From the NCBI RefSeq assembly GCF_000495795.1, contig NZ_AWGD01000013.1, forward strand, positions 1 to 54,162: 54,162 bases of DNA. Reading direction: 5' to 3'. The stretch is from Asticcacaulis sp. AC460. Lineage in GTDB: Bacteria; Pseudomonadota; Alphaproteobacteria; Caulobacterales; Caulobacteraceae. Shown here piece by piece: positions 26,166 through 35,517 of the stretch. The translations under genes and the position numbers were made by a program. The notes under the pieces were generated by a model. It saw only the letters and a program-made list of their open reading frames with translations. It made no database searches and was not told the DNA's origin. Position 1 is the first letter of the stretch; the number at the start of each line of letters is the position of its first letter.

Positions 26166-26184
26166 CGTAAGGGCTCCTGAGGGT

Positions 26185-26895
26185 TCAGCCGAAGGCAAGC
26201 GACAGCAGAACCACGCCGTTAACGCCCAGCGCCGCCAGGGTAAGGGCCTGGCGGGCATGGGGGCGGGTATTGAGAAAGCGGATGCCGGCGACGCCCAATC
26301 CCATCAGGACGGGCATGGTACCGGCGGCAAAGGCCGCCATGGCGACAGCGCCGCCCAGGGCATCGGCCCGGGCGGCGACCACCATCAGGGCGGCGAAGAT
26401 CATGGGACAGGGCAGCAGGCCCAGCGCCGCGCCCAGACCGAAGCGGGCCAGCGGATCCCGCACCTTGCCAATCCGGCGCATGGCGGAGACGGCGCAGGCG
26501 GGCTTCCAGACAGGCGCCAGCGGCAGGCGAACACCGAAACGGATCAGGGCGCGCTCGGCGAAGATGGCAAGAAAGACCAGGCCCGTCACGGTCAGCAAAA
26601 AGTGGCGGATGACAACGAAGGCCGGCGAAACACTGAGGAGATGGAACCCGAAACCGACGACGGCACCCAAGGTTGCATAGGTCATCAGCCTGCCGGCATG
26701 GTAGGGCAGCAGAAGCTGAGCGAAGAGCCCCTTGCCGGCCACAGCCTCGGACTGGCCGAGCACAAAGGTCGAGCACATGGCGGCGCAATGGCTCAGGCTG
26801 CCGGCCAGGCCCGCCAGGAACAGGCCCAGTGCCAGCGGCACATTCGCCGCGGCAAGGACAGATCCGCAATCATATAACCAGGGTACGAGGTTCAC
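26185..26895 (-). CDS. TauE/SafE-like (DsbD_2-type) membrane protein heading the cco operon
   Basis: A polytopic protein of about 236 residues. The first helix ends with the family motif [22 protein letters not shown] (HCxxMC, metal-binding type), and [34 protein letters not shown] carries a second Pro-Cys-Pro. Proteins of this type often accompany cbb3 genes and are thought to help in copper or sulphur handling during maturation. The start is uncertain: an ATG at 27033 lies beyond the FixK box, so translation must begin downstream, with in-frame GTG codons at 26907, 26895 and 26841 possible. Being first in the SafE-ccoNOQP transcript, it is expected to be induced by FixK. Confidence 0.75.
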   Translation of the reverse strand: MNLVPWLYDCGSVLAAANVPLALGLFLAGLAGSLSHCAAMCSTFVLGQSEAVAGKGLFAQLLLPYHAGRLMTYATLGAVVGFGFHLLSVSPAFVVIRHFLLTVTGLVFLAIFAERALIRFGVRLPLAPVWKPACAVSAMRRIGKVRDPLARFGLGAALGLLPCPMIFAALMVVAARADALGGAVAMAAFAAGTMPVLMGLGVAGIRFLNTRPHARQALTLAALGVNGVVLLSLAFG

Positions 26896-26977
26896 TTCGA
26901 TGGCCACCGACAGACAGGCCGCCAGGACATGCGGCCGTGTATTCGGCCGGTCGTCGCATGAAAGGCGTCGGCGGTAA

Positions 26978-26991
26978 TTGATCCCCGTCAA
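26978..26991 (-). promoter_or_regulatory. FixK box of the SafE-ccoNOQP operon
   Basis: TTGAT-CCCC-GTCAA on the plus strand is the reverse complement of the ccoG box. Class II spacing places +1 near 26943. The box is also 104-117 bases before the divergent S9 peptidase gene, so it could serve both directions. Confidence 0.85.
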
Positions 26992-27094
26992 ATCCCGCTG
27001 ACCCGGACACAAGGTCAGAGTCTCAGGATACATTGAAGCCGGCTTCGCATCGCGTTATGCTGGTATCAGGCTCACGATCCGGGGGGAACTTGGT

Positions 27095-29032
27095 ATGTTA
27101 CGTTATGGCTTGTCGGCGATTGCATTGGCCCTGGGCATGGTCGCCTTCGGTTCCGCCGCGGAGACTCCGGCCCCGGCGCCGCGCCTGAAAGCCGAGTTTT
27201 TCGTCCGCGATGCCTTCATGAGCCCGCCACAGGTATCGCCGGACGGGACGCGCCTGGCCTGGATCCGCGGCGATCATCTGGTCATCTTCGACCTGGAGGA
27301 GGAAACCGAGAAACAGGTGGCCGGCACCGATTCGCTGGAGAGCGTGCAGTGGATCAACAACGATTACCTGATCGTCTACCTCAAGAGCGAAGAGCGGCAG
27401 AACAACACCTTCGTCAGTGAACTTCAGTATTCGCCACTTGTCGTCTCGCGTGACGGCCAATTCCTGCGCGTCCTGTTCGAACGCGACGGCAAGAAGCTGA
27501 CGGCGACGGACCTGAAGCCTATTATCCGCTTCATCGATGGCCCCAAACCCTATGTCATCACGATGGGCGGCAACAACACCTATACGACCGATGTCGCCAC
27601 CGGAAAGACCAAGGTCGGCCCGCGCCTGATGGAGGGCCAGGTCTACAGTTTCGACCGCGAAGGCCGCGAGCGCGTATCGGCCGAGGTCATCGACGGCAAG
27701 ATCAGCTACGGTATCAGCAGCATCCTGTTCCGCTACAAGGCCACGCCCGGCGGCAAGACGCAGAGCCTGCGCCTGCCCGAACAGGACAACATCTACTACA
27801 CCGACTACGACTATGCGGAGTTCGAAAACGCCATCTACTGGTCGCAGTTCGACTATGGAAAAAGCGAGTCGGCCATCTACCGCTTCGACATGACCACGGG
27901 TGAGAAAACCGTGGTGCGCACCGGACCCGAAAAGGAACTAAGCCTCGCCTTCGACCGCGAAGGACGGGTGGTCGGCATCGCTACCCTGACCGACCGGGTA
28001 CGGACGCAGTGGACCGATCCCTATCGCCTGAAACTGACCGCCGCGGTGGAAAAAATCTTCCCCAAGGCCACGGTCACCATCACCGACATCACCTCAGACG
28101 GCAAGCATGTCGTCCTGCTGGTCTCGGCGCCGGAGGAACCCGACGCCTATTACTACTACAGCCAGGAATACAAGGACCTGAGCCAGGTCGGCGTCAACTA
28201 CCCGGAATTGCTGGGCAAGCCGCTGGGCAACATGACCTACATCACCTACAAGGCGCGCGATGGCCTGGAGATTCCGGCCTATGTCACCAAACGCGCCGAT
28301 ACGCCCGCGGGGGCGCCGCTGATCGTCATGCCACACGGCGGACCGGCCGCGCGCGACCTCTACGGGTTTGATCCGCTGGCCTAGTTCCTGGCCTCGCGCG
28401 GCTATGTCGTGCTGCAGCCGCAGTACCGAGGCTCGGCCGGTTTCGGCGACGCCTTCCAGCGCGCCGGCGACAAGCATCTCGATCTCATGAACACCGACCT
28501 GGAGGACGGGGTGCGCTCCCTCGCGGCTCAAGGCACGATCGATCCGAAGAAGGTCTGTGTCGTCGGCTGGTCGTGGGGCGGCTACCTGGCCCAGGCGGCC
28601 CTGGCCTTCACACCCGACACCTATGTCTGCGGCGTCTCGGGCGCCGGGGTTTCGGACCTGTTTCAATCGCTGAAGGACGATAACGACTTCTGGTGGGGCG
28701 GTTACGGCATCGAATACTGGCGCGGCGTCATCGGCCGGACGGGATCTGACTCCGACACGATTCGCGCCACATCACCGATTGAACACGTCGAAAACTTCGA
28801 AGACCCCCTTCTGCTGATCCATGGCGAATACGACCGCACCGTCAGCGTCCGCCACAGCGAACGGATGTACGAAAAGATGAAGAAGGCCGGGAAAGACGTC
28901 GCGTACATCCCGATCAAGTTCATGCACCACGGCCCAAATGACAAGACCGAGAGGCTTCAGGTCTTCAACGCTGTCGACGATTTCGTCGCCAAGGCGTTTG
29001 CCAAGGTGGACGCGGAAAAGGAAGCGAATTGA
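27095..29032 (+). pseudogene. S9 prolyl-oligopeptidase-family peptidase gene split by an amber codon
   Basis: The frame is continuous from ATG 27095 to 29032 (646 codons with the final stop) except for one TAG at 28382-28384. Signal peptide LRYGLSAIALALGMVAFGSAA and a beta-propeller precede it (DAFMSPPQVSPDGTRLAWIRG). The catalytic alpha/beta-hydrolase part follows: LIVMPHGGPAARD, then the stop, then FLASRGYVVLQPQYRGS, the Ser motif GWSWGGYLA, the Asp loop IHGEYDRTV, and His in KFMHHGPND. In relatives the codon at the stop is usually Gln (LAQFLASRGY), so CAG to TAG is the simplest cause. The downstream part alone lacks the propeller, signal peptide and a start signal. It is a fresh pseudogene, a sequencing error or a suppressed stop. 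Confidence 0.85.
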
Positions 29033-29044
29033 CAGGCGTCCGGA

Positions 29045-30874
29045 TCAGGTTCGATCCCACGGCATCCGCAGGCTGGGCGCATTGACATGGCGGCGGTGGG
29101 AGAAACGCACCTCGGCACCACAGCCAGGCGCCAGGTCCAGGGTCACATGGCTGGCATTCAGCACCGTCTCCACCCCGCCAACCATCATGCCGGTGAACTG
29201 ATGCTCGCCGTAACCGCCGGCCTGAATCACGACCGTCCGTGTACGGAACGGGTGCGTGTTGACAAGGGTCACCGTCGTCGCCACGTCGGACAATTCGCTC
29301 ACAAGCGCCGCCACGTCCTCGGGGATTCCAGCGCGTTTGCGCACCGGATCGAAATAGCGCAGCCGGGCATACAGCAAGGCTCCGCCCTGCGCCGGTGAGG
29401 TCTTTGACCACGGCGGCCGGGCGATATGGATGGCGCCGCACATCAAATGCAGCAACGACGTCACCGTCGCCGGATTATATTTCAGCAAGGCGTCGGCCAG
29501 CCGGGTTTCCCGCGTGGTCGTGTCTTTGGCCAAGACCGACATCTTGCTGCGCACGGCCTCCAGCGAGTCGCGCAAAGCCGCCGCCGGATAACTGGGATTG
29601 CGGCCGCCGAGATAATGGACCCACGGGTGGTCGGCGTCGGCGCGGGCCAGGTCATCGGCCCGCATCGACATGTACCAGATCTCCAGCCCGTTCGTGCGGT
29701 ACAGGCCGGGTTTGTAGCCATACCAGCCCTTGGGTCCATACATGGTCGGGGTCTGCACAACCCCATCGACCGTCCGCGCCTGGGCATTGATGGCGGCGGT
29801 CTGGTCGCGCCACACCTGAAGATATTTGTCATCACCTGTCAGCAGATAAGCGTTCAGAAAGGCGACGATGGCGCGCGGCACCCGGTTGCGATCCTCACGC
29901 TTCCCGGTCGTCGGGTCGATCGGTGAGAACCCCCAGCCATAGACATTGCCGTACCATTGCTTGCGCTTGCCACCGATCCGTCCCTTCAGGTCGACGAAGC
30001 TCGGCAAGACATTGCCATTGGCTTTTGCCCGCTGAATCCAGGCGTCCAGGTAGCTCGTGATCCAGTCGCGATATTTGCGCTCGCCGGCGATCATATAGGC
30101 GTTCATCACCAGCCCGGTCGCCTGCAGGTTCAGCGGGCTATCGCCGACGACGTCCGTATAATCGACGTAATGGTCCAGGGTCTCCTGATAGGTCGACTCG
30201 CCGTGCTCCATGAAAAAACCGGCCGGGTTGAACTGATCTCCGGCCCAGTCGAGCGCGGTCGCCTGGCGCAGCATCGGCCCCTTCGAGCCGCTGATCATCG
30301 AACGGATGATCTTTCGTTTCGGATCGTAGTTCGGCGCTGCCTTGTCCTCGCCGGTATAGAAACCGGCAAAACGCCGGGCGCGCTCCTGGAACTTGGGGTC
30401 GTGCGGATCGGACAAACCCATGACATTGAACACCGACAGCCCTTCGGACAGGTGCTGCCAGTCGTTCATCACCGGGAATTCGCGATGGTACATGCCGTCG
30501 CGGGCGATCGGGGTTTCGACGGTATGGGCTTCGGTATATTGTTTCAGGTGGCCTTCCCAGGCGCGTTTGTACAGCTCCAGAACCTTATCCGACCCGCCCA
30601 GGGCATGCAGGTGCGGCCAGTCGTTACAGTTCTCGATGGCGTCGTCCGGCCCGTCATTGGCGCCCCAGCGTTCGAAGCACTGGAAGTAGCCGCGCTCATC
30701 GAAATACTTGCCGTAGAAGGCCTCGACCGCTTCGCTCTGCACCCGCAGCGCCTCGCGTTGCAACAGGGCCCAGTCCGGCGCCGGCATGGGAGTCGTGATT
30801 GCCTGGGCGCGCGCCGTGGCGGGCGGGGCAAAAACGAGGGCGGCGGCGCCCATCAGGAGGTGGCGGCGGTTCAT
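29045..30874 (-). CDS. Secreted protein of unknown function, probable helical-barrel glycan enzyme
   Basis: A 609-residue protein beginning NRRHLLMGAAALVFAPPATARAQA, a signal peptide with two arginines, so periplasmic. The bulk is helical with regularly spaced aromatic and acidic motifs (CNDWPHLHALGG, DGMYHREFPVMNDWQHLSEG, YGNVYGWGFSPIDP, RAIVAFLNAYLLTGDDKYLQVW), as in an alpha/alpha toroid. The last 120 residues are beta-rich (TVTLVNTHPF, TVVIQAGGYGEHQF), as in many polysaccharide lyases and hydrolases. I do not recognise the family. It ends nine bases downstream of the MFS transporter gene in the same operon and faces kdgD, so release of a uronic-acid or aldaric-acid sugar is a reasonable guess. 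No catalytic residues can be assigned. Confidence 0.6.
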   Translation of the reverse strand: MNRRHLLMGAAALVFAPPATARAQAITTPMPAPDWALLQREALRVQSEAVEAFYGKYFDERGYFQCFERWGANDGPDDAIENCNDWPHLHALGGSDKVLELYKRAWEGHLKQYTEAHTVETPIARDGMYHREFPVMNDWQHLSEGLSVFNVMGLSDPHDPKFQERARRFAGFYTGEDKAAPNYDPKRKIIRSMISGSKGPMLRQATALDWAGDQFNPAGFFMEHGESTYQETLDHYVDYTDVVGDSPLNLQATGLVMNAYMIAGERKYRDWITSYLDAWIQRAKANGNVLPSFVDLKGRIGGKRKQWYGNVYGWGFSPIDPTTGKREDRNRVPRAIVAFLNAYLLTGDDKYLQVWRDQTAAINAQARTVDGVVQTPTMYGPKGWYGYKPGLYRTNGLEIWYMSMRADDLARADADHPWVHYLGGRNPSYPAAALRDSLEAVRSKMSVLAKDTTTRETRLADALLKYNPATVTSLLHLMCGAIHIARPPWSKTSPAQGGALLYARLRYFDPVRKRAGIPEDVAALVSELSDVATTVTLVNTHPFRTRTVVIQAGGYGEHQFTGMMVGGVETVLNASHVTLDLAPGCGAEVRFSHRRHVNAPSLRMPWDRT

Positions 30875-30883
30875 CGTGACGCC

Positions 30884-32206
30884 TCAGTCTATTTTCAGGC
30901 GGGCGATCTTGCCGGTGATCAGCCCGAAGGCCAGCATGGTCACCACGCAGTGGACGCCGACATAGATCAGCGCCCCGTCGAACGAACCCGTGGCCGCCAC
31001 GATATAGCCGATAACGATCGGGGTGACGATCCCGGCGGCATTGCCGAACATGTTGAACACCCCGCCGGTCAGACCGATAAATTCGCGCGGCGATACGTCC
31101 GACACCACGGCCCAGCCCAGCGAAGCGATACCCTTGCCGAAGAAGGCGACCGCCATCAGCGCGATGACCATCCATTCCTGTCCGGCCCAGGCGCAGGGGA
31201 TGATGGCCAGGGCCAGGGCCATGCCGATAAAGATCGGGATCTTGCGCGCCAGGCTGATATTGTTGGTCTTTTTCAGCAGGTAGTCGGAGAGGATGCCACC
31301 GGCCAGCCCGCCGATAAAGCCGCACAGGGCAGGCGCGGCGGCGGCGAAACCGGCCTGGATGATGTTCAGTCCGCGCTCCTTGACCAGGTAGATCGGGAAC
31401 CAGGTGACGAAGAAATAGGTCAGGACGTTGATGCAGTACTGCGCCAGATAGATGCCCAACAGCATGCGGTTGGTCAGCAGGAATTTCAGCCGGCTCAGGC
31501 TGAACCCGCCTTTGGTGCCGGCCACGCGGGCCTCCATGCTGACGGCGCCGCCGGCCTGGATGACGGCCAGTTCGCAGGCATTGACCATGGCGTGTTTATC
31601 CGGGCCGGTGATGAACTTGGCGAAGATAAGGGCAGCGACGACGCCCAGCCCGCCCATGAAGAAAAACACACTGCGCCAGCCGAAATCATGAACCAGCCAC
31701 GACATCAGCGGCGCAAAGGCGACCAGGGCGAAATACTGCGCCGAATTGAAGATGGCCGAAGCCGTGCCGCGTTCGGCGGCCGGGAACCAGGCGGCGACGA
31801 TGCGGGCATTGCCGGGGAAGGACGGCGCTTCGGCCAGACCGACCAGGAAGCGCAGGGCGAACAGCGAGCCGACGATCGACAGGCCGCCGATAAAGCCGAC
31901 GAAGCCCTGCAGGGCGGTGAAGATCGACCACAGGACGATGGCGCCGATATAGACCCGTTTGACGCCGAAACGGTCGAGTAGCGCCCCGCCAGGGACCTGG
32001 GCGGCGACATAGGCCCAGCCGAAGGCCGACAGGATGAAACCCATCTGCACCGGCGACAGGTTCAGCGCTTCGGAGGCCGCCGAACCGGCGATGGAAAAGG
32101 TCGAGCGGTCGGCATAGTTGATGGTGGTGATGACGAACAGAAGCGCGATCAGCCAGTAACGCGTATAGGACGGTGTTGGCGCGGGGGAAGCATCGGACGG
32201 GGTCAT
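30884..32206 (-). CDS. MFS transporter of the ACS family (hexuronate/aldarate type)
   Basis: A 440-residue protein with 12 predicted helices. The N-terminal RYWLIALLFVITTINYADRSTFSIAG signature (INYxDRxxxSxA) marks the anion:cation symporter family, as in ExuT, GudP and GarP. The loop motif GGALLDRFGVKRVYIG and LVGLAEAPSFPGNARIVAAWFPAAERGTASAIFN follow. These proteins import hexuronates, glucarate, galactarate or galactonate with protons. It shares an operon with the 609-residue secreted protein and is divergent from kdgD, which degrades a glucarate or uronate product, so a sugar-acid substrate is likely. Confidence 0.88.
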   Translation of the reverse strand: MTPSDASPAPTPSYTRYWLIALLFVITTINYADRSTFSIAGSAASEALNLSPVQMGFILSAFGWAYVAAQVPGGALLDRFGVKRVYIGAIVLWSIFTALQGFVGFIGGLSIVGSLFALRFLVGLAEAPSFPGNARIVAAWFPAAERGTASAIFNSAQYFALVAFAPLMSWLVHDFGWRSVFFFMGGLGVVAALIFAKFITGPDKHAMVNACELAVIQAGGAVSMEARVAGTKGGFSLSRLKFLLTNRMLLGIYLAQYCINVLTYFFVTWFPIYLVKERGLNIIQAGFAAAAPALCGFIGGLAGGILSDYLLKKTNNISLARKIPIFIGMALALAIIPCAWAGQEWMVIALMAVAFFGKGIASLGWAVVSDVSPREFIGLTGGVFNMFGNAAGIVTPIVIGYIVAATGSFDGALIYVGVHCVVTMLAFGLITGKIARLKID

Positions 32207-32437
32207 GTTTCACTCGCTGCATTCATACCACCCGTGTATCGCTGGCGATCCGCCTGGCCATCCGGATGATTTCGTTATCTGTAATTAGGCACAGATTTTC
32301 CGGCTTTGGGAGCACAAGATCGCCCCGTTCATTGCGTTCCACGCATCGATCGATGCCGCCTTTGTCATGGACCGTGACAAGGCTTGCCGATAGCGTCAGG
32401 ATCAACCACAACGACAAGCTTACAGACGGAGGCCGTA
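32207..32437. promoter_or_regulatory. Divergent promoter region between the MFS and kdgD genes
   Basis: The gap holds the inverted repeat ATCTGT-N8-ACAGAT (32277-32296) and a weaker ATAC-N7-GTAT (32225-32239). Either could be the operator of a sugar-acid regulator located outside the window. GGAGG at about 32428 is the kdgD ribosome site. No gene is seen. Confidence 0.4.
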
Positions 32438-33376
32438 ATGGCAGGGTTCAGCCCCAAGGACATGGCGCACACGATCGGTACGGGGCTTTTGTCCTTCCCG
32501 GTGACCCACTTCGACGCCGATAACCGGTTCGATGAAGGCCCCTATCGCGACCACTGCGCCTGGATGCTGGAAAAGCCCCTGGCCGGCCTGTTCGCCGCCG
32601 GCGGAACGGGCGAGTTCTTCTCCCTCAGCCTGACCGAGGTCCGCGATGTCGTCGCTGCGGCCGTCAAGGAGGCTCGCGGCAAGGTGCCTGTGGTGGCCGG
32701 CTGCGGCTACGGTACCCAGATCGCCATCGAACTGGCGCAGTCGGCCGAGCAAAGCGGCGCCGACGGCATTCTGTTGCTACCGCCCTATCTGATCAGCGGC
32801 AAGCAGGACGGTTTCGAAGCCCATATCGATGCCGTGTGTAAATCGACCAAGCTGGGCGTCATCGTCTACAACCGCGACAACGGCATTATCGAGGATGAGG
32901 CCCTGGCCCGGCTGTGCGACAGCAACCCCAACCTGGTCGGTTACAAGGACGGCGTCGGCGATATCGAGCTGATGACGCGCATCTATACCCGGATGGGCGA
33001 CCGCCTGACCTATATCGGCGGCCTGCCGACGGCGGAAACTTTTGCCGCGCCATATCTCAAGATGGGGGTGACCACCTATTCCTCGGCGATTTTCAACTTC
33101 CTGCCGGACTGGGCGCTGGACTTCTACACGGCCGTGCGCGCCGAGGATCAGCAGGCCGTCCTGGCGGGCTTACGCGACTTCGTCATGCCGTACATCGCGC
33201 TGCGCAACAAGGGCAAGGGTTACGCCGTCTCGATCGTCAAGGCGGGGATGCAGGCCATCGGCCGGCCGGCCGGTCCGGTGCGCACGCCGCTCAGCGACCT
33301 CAGCGAGGCCGAGGTGGCGGAACTGACCGCCCTGATCGCCCGGGTCCAGCCCTCGGCCTTAAAAAGCGCGGCCTGA
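32438..33376 (+). CDS. kdgD: 5-dehydro-4-deoxyglucarate dehydratase KdgD
   Basis: ATG 32438 is preceded by GGAGG and gives 312 residues; an upstream ATG at 32384 has no such site. It belongs to the DapA/NAL aldolase barrel family. The N-terminal [25 protein letters not shown] and [22 protein letters not shown] are typical of Kdg[17 protein letters not shown] follows, and the Schiff-base lysine is in [14 protein letters not shown]. KdgD dehydrates and decarboxylates 5-keto-4-deoxyglucarate to alpha-ketoglutarate semialdehyde, part of aldarate and oxidative uronate breakdown. The other pathway enzymes (GudD/GarD, semialdehyde dehydrogenase) are not in the window. Confidence 0.92.
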   Translation: MAGFSPKDMAHTIGTGLLSFPVTHFDADNRFDEGPYRDHCAWMLEKPLAGLFAAGGTGEFFSLSLTEVRDVVAAAVKEARGKVPVVAGCGYGTQIAIELAQSAEQSGADGILLLPPYLISGKQDGFEAHIDAVCKSTKLGVIVYNRDNGIIEDEALARLCDSNPNLVGYKDGVGDIELMTRIYTRMGDRLTYIGGLPTAETFAAPYLKMGVTTYSSAIFNFLPDWALDFYTAVRAEDQQAVLAGLRDFVMPYIALRNKGKGYAVSIVKAGMQAIGRPAGPVRTPLSDLSEAEVAELTALIARVQPSALKSAA

Positions 33377-33490
33377 TCACGCACGCGCCCCGCTGGTCGT
33401 TCGGCACGCGCGCCGCGACAGTCGTCGCGGCATATCAAGGCAGTCGCTTAAGCGGGTTGCCTGCCGTCACCAGATACCCCCTGGCCGCCA

Positions 33491-33637
33491 ATGATTGGCG
33501 AGACCTTTAACCAATATCTAGATAGGCGGAGGCGACAAGCGTTGGACGATGGCGACTGCTATGTTACCGTGTCCGCATGGTACTACGCCGAAAGCCGCGC
33601 ATATGATGGCAACTGGTTCGGCAAGCCCGATTTTTAG
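33491..33637 (+). CDS. Possible small protein, 48 residues, unknown
   Basis: An open frame ATG 33491 to TAG 33637 encodes IGETFNQYLDRRRRQALDD and continues GDCYVTVSAWYYAESRAYDG to NWFGKPDF. Composition is protein-like (amphipathic start, Tyr/Trp-rich centre) and the third codon positions are GC-rich as in neighbouring genes. No clear ribosome site precedes the ATG; GGAGG lies before an internal TTG at 33542, an alternative start. It may be a small genuine gene or the 3' end of a decayed one. No family is recognised. Confidence 0.4.
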   Translation: MIGETFNQYLDRRRRQALDDGDCYVTVSAWYYAESRAYDGNWFGKPDF

Positions 33638-33688
33638 TGGAACTAACGTAGGCGTTGCGTGCAACCAGTTCGCTGATTTGGGGCAATC

Positions 33689-34552
33689 ATGAACGAAACA
33701 AACCTTGCGGCATGGCTTATTTTCGGCGGCTTTGCTCTGTTTTGGCTGTACTTTTTGCCAACTTGGATTGCCGAATGGCGGCGAAATCCGCAACGGCTTG
33801 CCATCACGATTTTGAACCTTTTTCTCGGATGGACGTTTGTTGGCTGGGTAGGCGCGTTAGTTTGGGCGTGTGTCGCGACGCCAAAGCCACCGGCAAACAT
33901 GATCGCGGCCCCTAATAAGGATGCTCTGACCGCAAATCTGGCAAACCTCAATCGCTTGCATTCCGAAGGAATTATTACTAACGAAGAGCTAAACACCCAA
34001 AGAGCTGAAGTAATTCGTCAAATTGCCGCAACGCCAGAAATATCAAAAAGCCCACCCTTCGATATTGAGCGCCTTTTAGAACGAAATAAGATAAATCTGC
34101 ACCCGGTTCATTTTGTTGCTGCCGGTGGAGTAGTTTTTATCGCCACTATTTACTTATTTGTTACATCGCTTTATTTAACTTCACATTCAAAAACAAGAGC
34201 GGATGATGAAGCTTTATCAGGTGTGACTTATTACTCCGAAGCTCCAGACGCCTCACTGTCTACCCCAAGCCGACCCAGCGAAAATATCCCGGCGGCAAGC
34301 TTTGATTGCCGGGCAGCCGCTACCCGTGTTGAAAATTTGATATGCGTTAGCGAAGAATTGCGGAGCATGGATAGGCAGATGGCAAACGCCTATACTCGTT
34401 TGTTAAGCACAAGTGACAGCCATAGCGCCCCCCCATTGCGGGAATCCCAGCGCGATTGGCTGAGGAATGTCCGCAATCGTTGCGCAGACCAAGTGTGCTT
34501 AGCGACGGCATACAAGGTTAGAATTGCGGAACTGGAAAGTCACGGCAACTGA
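33689..34552 (+). CDS. Membrane protein: superinfection-immunity-like, SHOCT-like and LprI-like parts
   Basis: A 287-residue protein of mixed make-up. Residues 8-66 (LIFGGFALFWLYFLPTWIAE and NLFLGWTFVGWVGALVWAC) are two helices like the superinfection-immunity family (T4 Imm-like). Residues 78-110 (LTANLANLNRLHSEGIITNEELNTQRAEVI) resemble a SHOCT oligomerisation motif. A third helix is at about 150-168. The C-terminal 80 residues, SFDCRAAATRVENLICVSEELRSMDRQMANAY to QRDWLRNVRNRCADQVCLATAYKVRIAEL, match the LprI/lysozyme-inhibitor-like domain with four cysteines. Base composition is lower in GC than its neighbours, suggesting transfer. Role unknown; envelope protection is plausible. Confidence 0.75.
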   Translation: MNETNLAAWLIFGGFALFWLYFLPTWIAEWRRNPQRLAITILNLFLGWTFVGWVGALVWACVATPKPPANMIAAPNKDALTANLANLNRLHSEGIITNEELNTQRAEVIRQIAATPEISKSPPFDIERLLERNKINLHPVHFVAAGGVVFIATIYLFVTSLYLTSHSKTRADDEALSGVTYYSEAPDASLSTPSRPSENIPAASFDCRAAATRVENLICVSEELRSMDRQMANAYTRLLSTSDSHSAPPLRESQRDWLRNVRNRCADQVCLATAYKVRIAELESHGN

Positions 34553-34574
34553 TGTCCACCCACATCTCATTCGC

Positions 34575-35216
34575 CTACCCTCTTATCTTGGCAATTTGAG
34601 ACTGAGCTTTTTCCAAATCAATTCGCCCCTCATTAGTAAGGGCGGATTCTGGAAGCGCACGCAAATTGAACACCCACCGCTCCCGGCACGTACAATCAAA
34701 CTTGTTCCCAGGCGGACAGGTGTCGCCAAAATATCCAATCGGAGCCGGTTTTAAGTAGCCCCTTTTGTCTGCCCACGATCCTTTCACAATCATGGCTACA
34801 CCATCAAACTTATGGTGTTCATCCCAAAATTCGCAGCTAGGCTCTATGATCCATATCGCCGCAATCGCCCCGCCGCCAACCGCTATTACTTCGTTGAGCA
34901 AATGATTGAATTTTTTTGACAAATGTATCTGAAACTCTTTCCACTCCCGACGCTCACCTCTTGTTAGGAGGGCAAGCGCCTCTTTCCACATCGCGTGGCA
35001 TTCTGGAGAAAGCTCATATGAGATATTACCCTTTTCTGTGATCCATCCCGCCATTTGACGAAGGATAGCGGCTTCAAAAAGGTTAGAATTGGCCTTTGCA
35101 AACTCTCCCGCTTCACGAGCTAGACCAAAAATTCGCTTGTCTAATTCGCCTCGCAAGTGCGGATCGACATTCTCAATTGTGAAGCGAGAAACGCCGGGTG
35201 AGACGTCAAATTTCAT
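34575..35216 (-). CDS. Hypothetical protein, 213 residues, accessory
   Basis: A soluble-looking protein starting KFDVSPGVSRFTIENVDPHL. It has helix-rich central blocks (LAREAGEFAKANSNLFEAAILRQMAGWITEKG), a hydrophobic strand LNEVIAVGGGAIAAIWIIEPS, and a C-terminal Cys/Arg segment FGDTCPPGNKFDCTCRERWVFNLRALPES. The Cys-x-Cys end recalls zinc-binding tails of phage head-morphogenesis proteins, but the match is too weak to name it. Codon use is more AT-rich than flanking metabolic genes. It is convergent with the three-part membrane protein, 22 bases apart, and lies beside a tRNA gene, as expected for integrated DNA. Confidence 0.6.
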   Translation of the reverse strand: MKFDVSPGVSRFTIENVDPHLRGELDKRIFGLAREAGEFAKANSNLFEAAILRQMAGWITEKGNISYELSPECHAMWKEALALLTRGERREWKEFQIHLSKKFNHLLNEVIAVGGGAIAAIWIIEPSCEFWDEHHKFDGVAMIVKGSWADKRGYLKPAPIGYFGDTCPPGNKFDCTCRERWVFNLRALPESALTNEGRIDLEKAQSQIAKIRG

Positions 35217-35351
35217 TGCCGCATCCTGCGCGATCTAGGAGCCGCAAATTAGAGCGGCGGAGGGCGACATGTTTACCAAGCGAGGGTTTTGCTTACCCCT
35301 TGCTTACCCCTCCAGCAAAACGAGACGACTAATCTTCGCAAACCCTTATAA

Positions 35352-35459
<108 letters not shown>

Positions 35460-35517
35460 TAAACCGGCAAAGCGCTCAACCCGAATCATTCAACGCTGCA
35501 AACTTTTCGCAGTGGTG

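Noticed and set aside
24006..26180. 724-codon open frame opposite ccoO-ccoN
   Set aside because: Antisense of well-recognised cytochrome oxidase genes with no protein-like features.
29957..31981. 674-codon open frame opposite the 609-residue protein and MFS genes
   Set aside because: Crosses two real genes in antisense and shows no domain or start signal.
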